NCBI RefSeq assembly: GCF_018982885.2
Contig: NZ_CP081848.1
Span: 1,674,001 to 1,738,000 of the forward strand
Reading direction: 5' to 3'
DNA from: Polymorphobacter megasporae
GTDB lineage: Bacteria > Pseudomonadota > Alphaproteobacteria > Sphingomonadales > Sphingomonadaceae
Length of the DNA stretch: 64,000 nucleotides
The translations under genes and the position numbers were made by a program. This document shows positions 37,995-46,677 of this stretch, one piece after another (positions within the stretch are counted from its first letter, which is position 1; each line of letters opens with the position of its first letter). The notes beneath the pieces were generated by a model, which did no database searches, was not told the DNA's origin, and worked only from the letters and a program-made list of their open reading frames with translations.

Positions 37995-39521
37995 GTGATT
38001 GGCGAAAACCTACCGGCCGAGCCGCCGATTTCTGCCCGTACCGGCAGCGGTGCCGCATGGCTGATCAGCTCACGCTTCGCCACGCGCGGGGTCGACCTCG
38101 CGACGCTGGCGATCCTCGCGCGGCTGCTCGATCCTGCGGCATTCGGTCTCGTCGCGATTGCGATGACGCTGCTCCTGATCGTCGAGGCGGTTTTCGAATT
38201 GCCGATCCTCCAGGCGCTGGTCCGGATCGAAATTCTTGAACACGGCCATTTCGACACCGCCTTCACCCTCGGCGTCATTCGCGGCGGCGTCCTCGCGCTG
38301 GTGATGGCGCTGTGCGCATGGCCGTTCGCGCTGATCTACGGCGACCACCGCCTTGCGCCGCTGATCTGCGTCCTCGCGTTCGCGCCGGCAATGCGCGGGG
38401 TCATAAGTCCGCGCATGGCGATCTTCGCGCGGCAGATTAATTTCCGTCGCGACTTCGTCATCGAAATCGTCGGCAAGGTCGCGGCGTTGATCGCGGCAGC
38501 GACGGTCGCCTTCACCACCCACAGCTATTGGGCAATCGTCGCCGGGACCGTCGCGACGCCGACCATAACCGCGGCGGCATCGTTCGGCTTCGCACCGTAC
38601 CGCCCACGCCTGTCGCTCAGTCATTGGCCGGCGTTTCGCTCGTTTCTCGGCTGGAGCAGCGCGGCACAGGTGCTCAGCGCGATCAGCTGGCAATGCGACC
38701 GCCTCCTGCTCGGCCATTTCACGACACCCGCCGGTCTCGGCCGCTACGCGCTGGCGAGCGATCTCGCGGCGTTTCCCGAAACCGCGCTCGTCGTCCCGGT
38801 CGGGCGGCCGCTGATGGCGGCGTTCGCGCTAATTCGGAACGACGATACCCGGCTGCGCCTCGCGTATCTTAAGGCGTCGAGCACGATCGTGCTGCTCGGG
38901 CTGCCGCTGTGCCTCGGGCTCAGTCTTCTCGCCGATCCCGTGGTCAGGCTGCTGCTCGGCGGTAAATGGCTGGCGGCGATCCCGTTGTTGCGCTGGCTGG
39001 CGCTGGCGTCGGTACCGATGCTCGCGGTGGCGCCGTTCGCTGGTCTCGCGATGGCCGAGGGCCGGACCGAGATCCTGTTCAGGCAGAAAGTCATCGAGGC
39101 AGCCTTCAAGATACCCGCAATCGCACTGGCGGCGATGACCTTCGGCATCGCGGGCGTCATCGCCGTCCGGATCGTCACGAGTGTTATGCTCGCCTTCGTG
39201 ACAATGGCGCTCGTCCGGCGGATCAGCGGGGTCACCGTCGCGCGCCAGCTTACTGGCGTCGCGCGACCGTTCGCGAGCGGCGGCGCGATGGCGCTGACGC
39301 TGGCGTTGGTTACTCCGCGATTGGCGGCGATCCAGTCGCCGGTCCTGCTCGGTGCGGCGCTCGCAGGAACCGTTGCGCTCGGTGCGTTGGTCTATTCCGG
39401 GAGCGGGATTGTGCTGTGGCAGCTTGCCGGACGTCCCGATTGCCTCGAAGCGCAGATCATCGGTCGTCTTCGGCGGATGAGTCGGCGCCTTCGCCGCAAG
39501 GGACCGCACTTCCAGACGTAG
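37995..39521 (+). CDS. Wzx-type oligosaccharide flippase (MOP superfamily)
   Basis: A 508 aa polytopic protein with 12 or more hydrophobic segments. SGAAWLISSRFATRGVDLATLAILARLLDPAAFGLVAIAMT matches the first two helices of MOP flippases (EPS lipopolysaccharide flippase type), and GRYALASDLAAFPETALVVPVGRPLMAAFA is typical of the middle. It would move the lipid-linked repeat unit across the inner membrane. The start is GTG 37995; divergent from the outer-membrane barrel gene with a 126-base spacer that should hold promoters for both halves. Confidence 0.85.
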   Translation: MIGENLPAEPPISARTGSGAAWLISSRFATRGVDLATLAILARLLDPAAFGLVAIAMTLLLIVEAVFELPILQALVRIEILEHGHFDTAFTLGVIRGGVLALVMALCAWPFALIYGDHRLAPLICVLAFAPAMRGVISPRMAIFARQINFRRDFVIEIVGKVAALIAAATVAFTTHSYWAIVAGTVATPTITAAASFGFAPYRPRLSLSHWPAFRSFLGWSSAAQVLSAISWQCDRLLLGHFTTPAGLGRYALASDLAAFPETALVVPVGRPLMAAFALIRNDDTRLRLAYLKASSTIVLLGLPLCLGLSLLADPVVRLLLGGKWLAAIPLLRWLALASVPMLAVAPFAGLAMAEGRTEILFRQKVIEAAFKIPAIALAAMTFGIAGVIAVRIVTSVMLAFVTMALVRRISGVTVARQLTGVARPFASGGAMALTLALVTPRLAAIQSPVLLGAALAGTVALGALVYSGSGIVLWQLAGRPDCLEAQIIGRLRRMSRRLRRKGPHFQT

Positions 39522-39642
39522 ACAGGGATGCAGCGAGCCGGCTGAAGTCCATGTAAAGCAAGCGTTAACGGCCATCGGTGCTTGGTTCAATTGACACGGG
39601 CCGCTATCCTCGCGCCCGCAACGGCAGGATAGTCTGGATACG

Positions 39643-40203
39643 ATGTTCACCCGATCGATACTGTTCGCCGCCGTCGCGATGCTGATGCTGGGAGCGGCGG
39701 CGAATGTCGCGCCGCCGGTGGCCGCCCCGGTGCCGAGCATTGCCGCATACCACCTCGCGCCCGGGGACAAGTTGCGGATCACGGTCTTCGGCGAGGAGCG
39801 TCTATCGGGCGAATACAGCCTGACGCCCGCGGGTAACGTCGCCTTCCCGTTGATCGGGCTCGTCCAGGCCGACGGCAAATCGGTCGAGGAGGTGCAGGCG
39901 CTGATCACCGCACGCCTCGCCGCGGGGTACGTAAACGACCCGCGGGTCAGCGCCGAGGTCATCACCTTCCGGCCGTATTACATTCTCGGCGAGGTCACTC
40001 GTCCCGGGGCGTTCCCCTTTGCAGTCGGGCTGACGCTCGACCAGGCGGTGGCGTCGGCGGGCGGGTTTACCTATCGCGCCAACCATCGGCGCGCCTTCCT
40101 GCGTCGCGCCGGTGATCCCAAGGAGCATATGGTCGATCTCCGGGCCGGCACGGTCGCGATCGCGCCCGGCGACACGATCCGGATCGGCGAACGCTACTTC
40201 TGA
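39643..40203 (+). CDS. Short Wza/GumB-type polysaccharide export protein
   Basis: A 186 aa secreted protein: signal peptide (FTRSILFAAVAMLMLGAAANVA), then the Poly_export domain with YHLAPGDKLRITVFGEERLSGEYSLTPAGNVAFPLIG, and one SLBB-like unit with YYILGEVTRPGAFPFAVGLTLDQAVASAGG. It is much shorter than Wza (about 380 aa) and has no lipobox cysteine, as in GumB-like proteins. It probably works with the Wzz-like protein and the outer-membrane barrel. Convergent with the next gene, 10 bases overlapping. Confidence 0.9.
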   Translation: MFTRSILFAAVAMLMLGAAANVAPPVAAPVPSIAAYHLAPGDKLRITVFGEERLSGEYSLTPAGNVAFPLIGLVQADGKSVEEVQALITARLAAGYVNDPRVSAEVITFRPYYILGEVTRPGAFPFAVGLTLDQAVASAGGFTYRANHRRAFLRRAGDPKEHMVDLRAGTVAIAPGDTIRIGERYF

Positions 40204-41114
40204 TCGGCGCGACGAAAATAGGCGAGCGCGCCCCGGTGGAAAGACGCGCTCGCCAAATAGCGCTGCCACGATGAGCTCCGCGTCACGCGCGCGACGGCGT
40301 ATCGTACGCTGCCCGTCACCACCTTGGCCCAGGTCGCGAACGGTGCGCGGGCGATCATCGGTCCGGTCGACGCGCCGCTGATTGCCCATGCCTCGCCCAT
40401 CGACCCGTAATATTCGCGGATGTATCCGGTTGTTTGGCGCTCGCTGACGACCTGGTGCTCGACCTCGGCGTCGGGAACCCACCAGCCGGTGTGCCCTGCG
40501 GCGAGTATCGAGACGAAGACTGCAGTTTCCTCGCCACCACGCCGCCGTCCGGGCGCAACGCCGAGTTCGGGGTCGTACAAGAACTGCCGCTGCTCGACCG
40601 CGCGGACCGCCGCCGACGCACCGAACGGATAGCGTTCGCCTTCGATCGACAGCGGCACCGGGTCGGGTCCGAAGTCGCGCGTCGCGAGCAGATAATGGAG
40701 GTCGGCGGCGGCGTCGCGAAACCAGTTCGGCGTCGGTGGCAGCAATGCCGGGGTGATCCGGCCGGCGAACAGCGCCGCCTCGGGGTGCGCGGTGAATGCG
40801 GCATAGAACGCGGCGAGCCAGCCGGGCACGACCCGCGTGTCGTCGTCGGTCCAGACGATCAGGCGTCCGCGCGCGTGGCGTACCCCGGCGTTGCGCGCAT
40901 TCGACAGACCGGCGTTCGGCTCCCAAACCCGCGTTATCGGCAGCCGGTCGGCGAAGCTGGCGATCGTCGCGGGGGTATCGTCGCTGCTGCCGTTGTCCAC
41001 GACCAGGAGCTCCCACTCGAGATGTGGAGGAATGGTCATCGCCGCCATCGTCGTCAGAACATTTATCAACTCGCGCGATCGGTTCCGCGTGCAGATGATG
41101 ACCGAACAATCCAT
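40194..41114 (-). CDS. GT2 family glycosyltransferase
   Basis: A 306 aa GT-A enzyme opening with CSVIICTRNRSRELINVL, then LLVVDNGSSDDTPATI, GLSNARNAGVRHARGRLIVWTDDDTRVVPGWL (DxD-type metal site) and a C-terminal part with GGEETAVF. ATG 41114 with GAGGA upstream puts the first strand at the start; an ATG at 41162 would add 16 residues without a ribosome site. Likely adds a sugar in repeat-unit assembly. It is the only minus-strand gene in this half of the locus. Confidence 0.88.
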   Translation of the reverse strand: MDCSVIICTRNRSRELINVLTTMAAMTIPPHLEWELLVVDNGSSDDTPATIASFADRLPITRVWEPNAGLSNARNAGVRHARGRLIVWTDDDTRVVPGWLAAFYAAFTAHPEAALFAGRITPALLPPTPNWFRDAAADLHYLLATRDFGPDPVPLSIEGERYPFGASAAVRAVEQRQFLYDPELGVAPGRRRGGEETAVFVSILAAGHTGWWVPDAEVEHQVVSERQTTGYIREYYGSMGEAWAISGASTGPMIARAPFATWAKVVTGSVRYAVARVTRSSSWQRYLASASFHRGALAYFRRADQK

Positions 41115-41278
41115 CGACGATGCGTCCTCAAGAAATTCAGCCTCGGTTTCGAGTATTATCATTGCGGTTACGCTGTCAAAGCGTGGCTGGTGTCACCAAG
41201 TTCGACCGAGCCGAACATTGGTTAATACGATACGACCAGATGTTGTAGATTGAATTGGTGGCCGACCGGACTAAGATA

Positions 41279-42268
41279 ATGCCGATGAAAGCCGTAAGTG
41301 CGACGATGGCAAGTGCCGATCCTGTGCACCGCCGCGACGACCCTCGTGTCGCCGCCGCGCCGTCGATCTTCATTGTCGTCGCGACCAAGGGGCGGCCCGG
41401 CCCGACCGCGACATTGTGCCAGTTCCTTGCCCGGCAGACTGTGCCGATCGCCGCAGTGCACATCGTCGGCAGCGAGGCAGCGGACGTCGCCGGTCTCGCC
41501 GGCTGCGTCCCCGGCCTTGCGCTCGATATCGTCGTCGCCGGAGCGGCAGGCTGCTCGCTCCAGCGCAACGTCGCGCTCACGTCGCTGTTCGACCGCGCCG
41601 ATGCGCCCGCCGATGACGACCTGATCGTTTTCTTCGACGACGATTTCCGCCCCGCCGACGACTGGCTCGAACGCGCGCTCGGCGTCATGGCGCGCTCGCC
41701 CGATGTCGTCGGACTGTCGGGGACCGTCCTCGGCGACGGTGTATGCAGCGATGCGCTGAGCGAGCAGGACGCGGTCGACCTGATCGCCGGCCGGCGCCCC
41801 CCGGAGGCGCACTGGGCGTCGGGAACCAGTGAGCGCCCGATGGCCGCGCTGTACGGCTGTAACATGGCGGTCCGCGCGCGGGCCCTGCGCACCGAACGCT
41901 TCGACGAAAACCTGCCCCTCTATTCGTGGCAGGAAGACATGGACCTTGCCGGGCGGATCGTTGCGCAGGGCCGCATCATCTACACGCCCGACTGTCGCGG
42001 CGTTCATCTCGGGTCGAAGTCAGGGCGCACCAGCGGGGTCCGCTTCGGCTATTCGCAGGTCGCCAACCCGATCTATCTGTGGCGCAAGGGCAGCGTTGGT
42101 CCGTTGCGTGCGCTGCGTTTCGCCGGGCGCGCGCTGCTCGGCAATTCGGTGCGAAGCCTCCGCGAACACCGGCTGTTCGATTATCGCGGCCGATTCTCGG
42201 GCAATCTGATCGCGCTTGCCGACCTCGTTCGAGGTCGAATGGACCCGCGCCGGATCCTCGACCTGTGA
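41279..42268 (+). CDS. GT2 family glycosyltransferase
   Basis: About 329 aa. Core motifs: IFIVVATKGRPGPTATLCQFLARQT, a DDD metal site in LIVFFDDDFRPADDWLERAL, GCNMAVRARAL, and SWQEDMDLAGRIVAQG, where ED is the usual catalytic base region. ATG 41279 is the first good start (others at TTG 41255 and ATG 41285). The stop overlaps the GTG of the next glycosyltransferase. Donor sugar unknown. Confidence 0.85.
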   Translation: MPMKAVSATMASADPVHRRDDPRVAAAPSIFIVVATKGRPGPTATLCQFLARQTVPIAAVHIVGSEAADVAGLAGCVPGLALDIVVAGAAGCSLQRNVALTSLFDRADAPADDDLIVFFDDDFRPADDWLERALGVMARSPDVVGLSGTVLGDGVCSDALSEQDAVDLIAGRRPPEAHWASGTSERPMAALYGCNMAVRARALRTERFDENLPLYSWQEDMDLAGRIVAQGRIIYTPDCRGVHLGSKSGRTSGVRFGYSQVANPIYLWRKGSVGPLRALRFAGRALLGNSVRSLREHRLFDYRGRFSGNLIALADLVRGRMDPRRILDL

Positions 42269-43140
42269 GTTTCGCGCCTGCCGTTTCACTGATCGTTTCG
42301 ACGCTCGGTGATGGGGCCGATCTCGCGCGGCTGTTCGATAGCCTCGACGCGCAGACTTTCCGCGATTTCGATGTCGTCATCGTCGACCAGAACGCGCACG
42401 ACGGCGCCGCCGCCGCAATCGCCGCCATCCCGCGCAGCTTTCCGGTCAACCGCATCCCGACCCCGGGGATGCGCGGCCTGTCGATCGGGCGCAACGTCGG
42501 CTGGCGCGCCGCGCACGGCCGCATCCTCCTCTTTCCCGACGATAATTGCTGGTATCCCAAGGACTTCCTTGAGCGTGGCGTCGCGATCATGTCAGCGAGG
42601 AATGCAGCAATCTTAACCGGGCGCTCGGCCGACGAGGACGGCAAGACGATCCTTGGTGCGTTCGACGACGACGCCGTGCTGATCTCGCGCGCGTCGGTGT
42701 GGACGACGAGCATCGAGTGGGTGACTTTCGTCCGCCGCGACGTGCTCGAAGCGATCGGCGGCTACGATGCCGCGATCGGCGTCGGCGCGGCGACACCGTG
42801 GCAGGCGTGCGAAGGGCAGGACTTCCTGCTGCGTGCGATGGCGGCGGGCTTCGCCTGTTGGTACGATCCGGCTGTCTACGGCCACGACGTCACATGGGCC
42901 GAGCGGACGACTCCCGGGCAGATGCGCCGCAAGGCGCGCGCTTACGGTCGCGGCATGGGCTATGTCCTCGCGCTCCACCGGTTCGGGCTCGCGCAAAAGG
43001 CACGCTGGGTCGGACGATCGGCGCTCGGCGCGCTGGTGTACGCCGCGCGCCTCGACCGCGAGAAGGTCGGCTATTACCTCCAGACGATGCTCGGCCGGAT
43101 CGAGGGCATCCGCGGCTACGCCAAGTCGAAGCCGCACTGA
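42265..43140 (+). CDS. GT2 family glycosyltransferase
   Basis: A 291 aa GT-A enzyme: AVSLIVSTLGDGADLARLFDSLDAQTFRDFDVVIVDQN (nucleotide-binding strand), GLSIGRNVGWRAAHGRILLFPDDNCWYP (DD metal site) and CEGQDFLLRAMAAGF near the end. GTG start at 42265 overlaps the previous stop (GTGA). It overlaps the next gene by one base. Three glycosyltransferases in a row suggest ordered assembly of one repeat unit. Confidence 0.85.
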   Translation: MSFAPAVSLIVSTLGDGADLARLFDSLDAQTFRDFDVVIVDQNAHDGAAAAIAAIPRSFPVNRIPTPGMRGLSIGRNVGWRAAHGRILLFPDDNCWYPKDFLERGVAIMSARNAAILTGRSADEDGKTILGAFDDDAVLISRASVWTTSIEWVTFVRRDVLEAIGGYDAAIGVGAATPWQACEGQDFLLRAMAAGFACWYDPAVYGHDVTWAERTTPGQMRRKARAYGRGMGYVLALHRFGLAQKARWVGRSALGALVYAARLDREKVGYYLQTMLGRIEGIRGYAKSKPH

Positions 43141-44183
43141 TGTCCGGCGGCACGGCTGGCGTCGTCGTCAACGCGCGCTTTCGCGTCGGCCCGCAAACCG
43201 GGGTCCAGCGGGTCGCCACCGAACTCTGCCGCGCGATTGTCCCGCCGCTTGCCGAGATCGTGCCCGACCGCGACTGGGGCGGTGCGCGCAACCATCTGTG
43301 GGAGCAGCTGGTCCTGCCGCGGCGCCTCCACGGCGCGCCGTTGTGGAGCCCGTGCAATACCGGTCCGGTCGCGGTGGCGGAGCAGGTCGTGACGATCCAC
43401 GACGCGGCGGTGCTCGATCATCCCGAATGGTTCTCGCCGACCTTTCGGCGCATCTACGGCATTCTGTGGCCGGCGCTGGCGCGGCGCGTCCGGCGGCTGG
43501 TGACGGTGTCGAAATATTCGCAGGAGCGGCTAGCGCAGGTTCTCGACATCCCCCGCGACCGGATCCGTGTCGTCTATAACGGGGTCGGCGACGCCTTCCA
43601 CCCGGTCGCGCCCGCGCAGGCGGAGGCGGTCGCCCGCCGCTACGGTGTCGAGCCGGGCAAGTATTTTGCGACGCTCGCGACGGTCGAGCCGCGCAAGAAC
43701 CTCGCGTTGGTCCACGCCGGATGGGCGGCGGCGCACGGTCGATTGCCAGCCGACTACCGGCTGCTCGTTATCGGCGGCGCGGGCAAGTCGACGATATTTG
43801 CCGCGTCGGAGACCGTGTCGAACGCGGCGACGATCCGCGCCGGTTTCGTCCCCGACGATGATCTCCCGGCACTGCTCGGCGGTAGCCTCGGGCTGCTGTA
43901 TCCAAGCCGGTACGAGGGCTTCGGTCTGCCGGTCGTCGAGGCGATGGCGTGCGGCGCGCCGGTCGTGACCACCCGGCTGACGAGTCTCGGCGAGGTCGGC
44001 GGCGACGCGGCGCTCTATGTTGATCCCGACGATGTCGAGGGCATGGCAGCGCATATCCTCGCTCTGGCATCGAGCCGCGATCTCCGCGCCGATCTCGGCG
44101 CGCGCGGCATCGCAAACGCCGCCCGCTTCTCGTGGGACACGGCGGCGACGGCGATGACCGAAATCTTTCGCGACGATCTATAA
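43140..44183 (+). CDS. GT4 family glycosyltransferase
   Basis: A 347 aa GT-B enzyme with VVVNARFRVGPQTGVQRVATELCRAI at the N-terminus, VTIHDAAVLDHPEWFSP, VTVSKYSQERLAQVLDIPRDRIRVVYNGV at the interdomain region, and the donor site YPSRYEGFGLPVVEAMACGAPVVTT with the EX7E-type glutamates. Similar to WfcD/mannosyltransferase-like GT4 enzymes, but the sugar is not decidable. Start ATG 43140, overlapping the previous TGA. Confidence 0.88.
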   Translation: MSGGTAGVVVNARFRVGPQTGVQRVATELCRAIVPPLAEIVPDRDWGGARNHLWEQLVLPRRLHGAPLWSPCNTGPVAVAEQVVTIHDAAVLDHPEWFSPTFRRIYGILWPALARRVRRLVTVSKYSQERLAQVLDIPRDRIRVVYNGVGDAFHPVAPAQAEAVARRYGVEPGKYFATLATVEPRKNLALVHAGWAAAHGRLPADYRLLVIGGAGKSTIFAASETVSNAATIRAGFVPDDDLPALLGGSLGLLYPSRYEGFGLPVVEAMACGAPVVTTRLTSLGEVGGDAALYVDPDDVEGMAAHILALASSRDLRADLGARGIANAARFSWDTAATAMTEIFRDDL

Positions 44184-44248
44184 CCGCTCTGCGACGGGCG
44201 ACCTCGCGCCGCCTTCCAATCATGCGCGCTAGCGGGTTAGGATTGCCG

Positions 44249-46600
44249 ATGACCGATACCCTGACCGACCGCCGCAGCGACACGATCGCCGCGCTCGAAC
44301 TCCTCGACACGCGGCTGCGCTGGCTGTCGTCGTGGACGGTGCACAACGCCAATCACATCCGCCCGAAGCGCGATGGTCTCAAGGTCGGGGGCCATCAGGC
44401 GAGTTGCGCGTCGATGACCGCAATCATGAGCGCATTGTATTTCCACGCGCTGCGCCCGCAGGACAAGGTCGCGGTCAAGCCGCACGCTGGGCCGGTGCTC
44501 CATGCGATCCATTACCTGCTCGGCTCGCAGTCGCGCGACCAGCTCGAGCGTTTCCGCGGGCTGGGCGGGGCGCAAAGCTATCCGTCGCGGACGAAGGACA
44601 AGATCCCCGTCGACTTCTCGACCGGCTCGGTTGGGCTGGGTGTGGCGGCGACGGCGTTCACCAGCCTGACGCAGGATTATCTGATCGCGCACGGCGCGCT
44701 CGACGCCACCGATGCCGGGCGAATGATCGCATTGATGGGCGATGCCGAGCTCGATGAGGGCAATATCTACGAATGCCTGATCGAGGGGTATAAGCACGAC
44801 TTGCGCAACTGCTGGTGGGTCGTCGACTATAACCGCCAGTCGCTCGACCACACTACTGCCGATCGCATGTTCCGCCGCTTCGACGACATCTTCGAAACCT
44901 GCGGGTGGCGCGTGCTGACGCTCAAATACGGCAAGCGCCAGCGCGCGGCGTTCGATCGGCCCGGCGGCATCAGCCTGCGCGAATGGATCGACAATTGTCC
45001 CAACGTCGACTTCGCCGTCCTGACGTATCAGGGCGGCGCGGCGTGGCGGTCGCGGCTGACCGCCGATATCGGCGCGAAGCCGCACGTCGCCAAATTGCTC
45101 GCGAGCTTCGACGACGCGGCGCTCGCCGACCTGATGACCAACCTCGGCGGCCATTGCATCGAGACGCTGATCGACGCCTTCGACAGCGCCGACGATGAAC
45201 GCCCGACGCTGTTCATCGCCTATACGATCAAAGGGTTCGGCCTGCCGCTCGCGGGGCATAAGGACAATCATTCGGGGATGATGAACCCGCCGCAGATCGC
45301 CGAGCTGCGCGCCAGCCTTGGGATCGCCGAAGGCGACGAGTGGGAGCCGTTCGGCGGGCTGGGCGACAACGCCGCTGCCGACCTCAAGGCGTTCATCGGG
45401 CGCAGCGCGCTGGCCAGCCGCGCCGGCGAGCCGCGTGCTCCGGCGGTCCCCGTACCTGCGCGGCTGCCGGTTCCCGACGGCGACGAGCTGTCGACCCAGA
45501 CGGCGTTCGGGCGCGTCCTGCTCGATCTCGCCAAGTCGGGTGAGCAGGTGGCACAGGCGCTCGCCGACCGCGTCGTGACGACCGCTCCCGATGTCACCCA
45601 GACGACCAACCTCGGCGGTTTCGTCAACGCGCGCGGGCTGTTCCGGCGGAGCGAGCTCGGCGATGTTTTCCGCGCGGCGAAGATCCCGTCGGCGCAACGC
45701 TGGTCGGGGCACGCCGCCGGGCAGCACATCGAACTGGGCATCGCGGAGAACAACTTTTTCCTGATGCTGTCGTCGCTCGGGCTGGCGGGGCCGCATTTCG
45801 GGACGCGGCTGATCCCGGTGGGGACCGTCTACGACCCGTTCATCGCGCGCGGCCTCGATGCGCTGAATTACGCCTGCTACCAGAATGCGCGGTTCCTGCT
45901 CGTCGGCACGCCGTCGGGGCTGACCCTCGCCGCGGAGGGTGGCGCGCATCAGTCGATCAATCCGCCGCTTATCGGAATTGGCCAACCTGGGCTGACGTAT
46001 TTCGAGCCCGCCTTCGCCGACGAGGTCGCGCTGCTGATGCGCCACGCCTTTGAACATATCCAGGCCGACGACGGCGGCGCGGTCTATCTCCGCCTCAGCA
46101 CGCGGTCGATCGCGCAGGAGCCGCGTGTCGACGCCGGATGGGAAGCCGACGCGATCAAGGGCGGTTACTGGCTGCGGCGACCCACCGGCCCGGCGTCGGC
46201 TGCGATCGTCTTCTGCGGCGCGGTCGCTCCCGAGGTGCTCGCGGCGTACGACATTCTCGCGGAGGATATTCCCGGGCTCGGCGTGCTTGCGGTGACCTCG
46301 CCCGACCTGCTTCACCGCGGCTGGTCGGCGCGGCGGGCGGCGCGCTGGACCGGAACTCCGCCGGTCGAGTCACACGTCGAAACCTTGCTGTCGGCACTCG
46401 CGCCGCATGCAGGTGTGGTGACGGTGCTCGATGGGTCTCCTTCGGCGCTGTCGTGGATCGGCAGTGTGCGGGGCATGTGCGTCAGCCCGCTTGGGGTCGA
46501 TCGCTTCGGCCAGACCGGCGATCTGCCCGACCTTTATGCAACGTATCGCCTCGACACCGACGCCATCGTCGACGCCGCAGCAGAGCTGTTTTTGGGGTAA
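44249..46600 (+). CDS. Thiamine-diphosphate enzyme, AceE/transketolase-like
   Basis: A 783 aa single-chain ThDP enzyme. The N-terminal half resembles homodimeric pyruvate dehydrogenase E1: LKVGGHQASCASMTAIMSALYF, VDFSTGSVGLGVAATAF and the ThDP motif GDAELDEGNIYECLIEGYKHDLRNCWWVVDYN. The C-terminal half has the transketolase pyrimidine domain (HIELGIAENNFFLMLSSLGLAG) and transketolase C domain. E. coli AceE is about 100 aa longer. A true E1 role would need an E2 partner, not seen here. Its position at the end of the exopolysaccharide locus may be coincidental. Start ATG 44249. Confidence 0.8.
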   Translation: MTDTLTDRRSDTIAALELLDTRLRWLSSWTVHNANHIRPKRDGLKVGGHQASCASMTAIMSALYFHALRPQDKVAVKPHAGPVLHAIHYLLGSQSRDQLERFRGLGGAQSYPSRTKDKIPVDFSTGSVGLGVAATAFTSLTQDYLIAHGALDATDAGRMIALMGDAELDEGNIYECLIEGYKHDLRNCWWVVDYNRQSLDHTTADRMFRRFDDIFETCGWRVLTLKYGKRQRAAFDRPGGISLREWIDNCPNVDFAVLTYQGGAAWRSRLTADIGAKPHVAKLLASFDDAALADLMTNLGGHCIETLIDAFDSADDERPTLFIAYTIKGFGLPLAGHKDNHSGMMNPPQIAELRASLGIAEGDEWEPFGGLGDNAAADLKAFIGRSALASRAGEPRAPAVPVPARLPVPDGDELSTQTAFGRVLLDLAKSGEQVAQALADRVVTTAPDVTQTTNLGGFVNARGLFRRSELGDVFRAAKIPSAQRWSGHAAGQHIELGIAENNFFLMLSSLGLAGPHFGTRLIPVGTVYDPFIARGLDALNYACYQNARFLLVGTPSGLTLAAEGGAHQSINPPLIGIGQPGLTYFEPAFADEVALLMRHAFEHIQADDGGAVYLRLSTRSIAQEPRVDAGWEADAIKGGYWLRRPTGPASAAIVFCGAVAPEVLAAYDILAEDIPGLGVLAVTSPDLLHRGWSARRAARWTGTPPVESHVETLLSALAPHAGVVTVLDGSPSALSWIGSVRGMCVSPLGVDRFGQTGDLPDLYATYRLDTDAIVDAAAELFLG

Positions 46601-46677
46601 TGGTGCGCCCGAAGGGAATCGAACCCCCGACCTGCGGTTTAGGAAACCGTCGCTCTATCCGGCTGAGCTACGGGCGC
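46601..46677 (-). tRNA. tRNA-Arg (anticodon CCT)
   Basis: The minus strand folds as a 77-base cloverleaf: acceptor GCGCCCG pairs with CGGGCGC, D arm GCTC...GAGC, anticodon loop TTCCTAA with CCT, T arm with TTCGATT loop, discriminator A and encoded CCA (46601-46603). The 27-43 pair at the top of the anticodon stem is an A-C mismatch. The gene abuts the stop of the ThDP enzyme and overlaps the 3' end of the nitrilase gene on the same strand. Confidence 0.95.
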
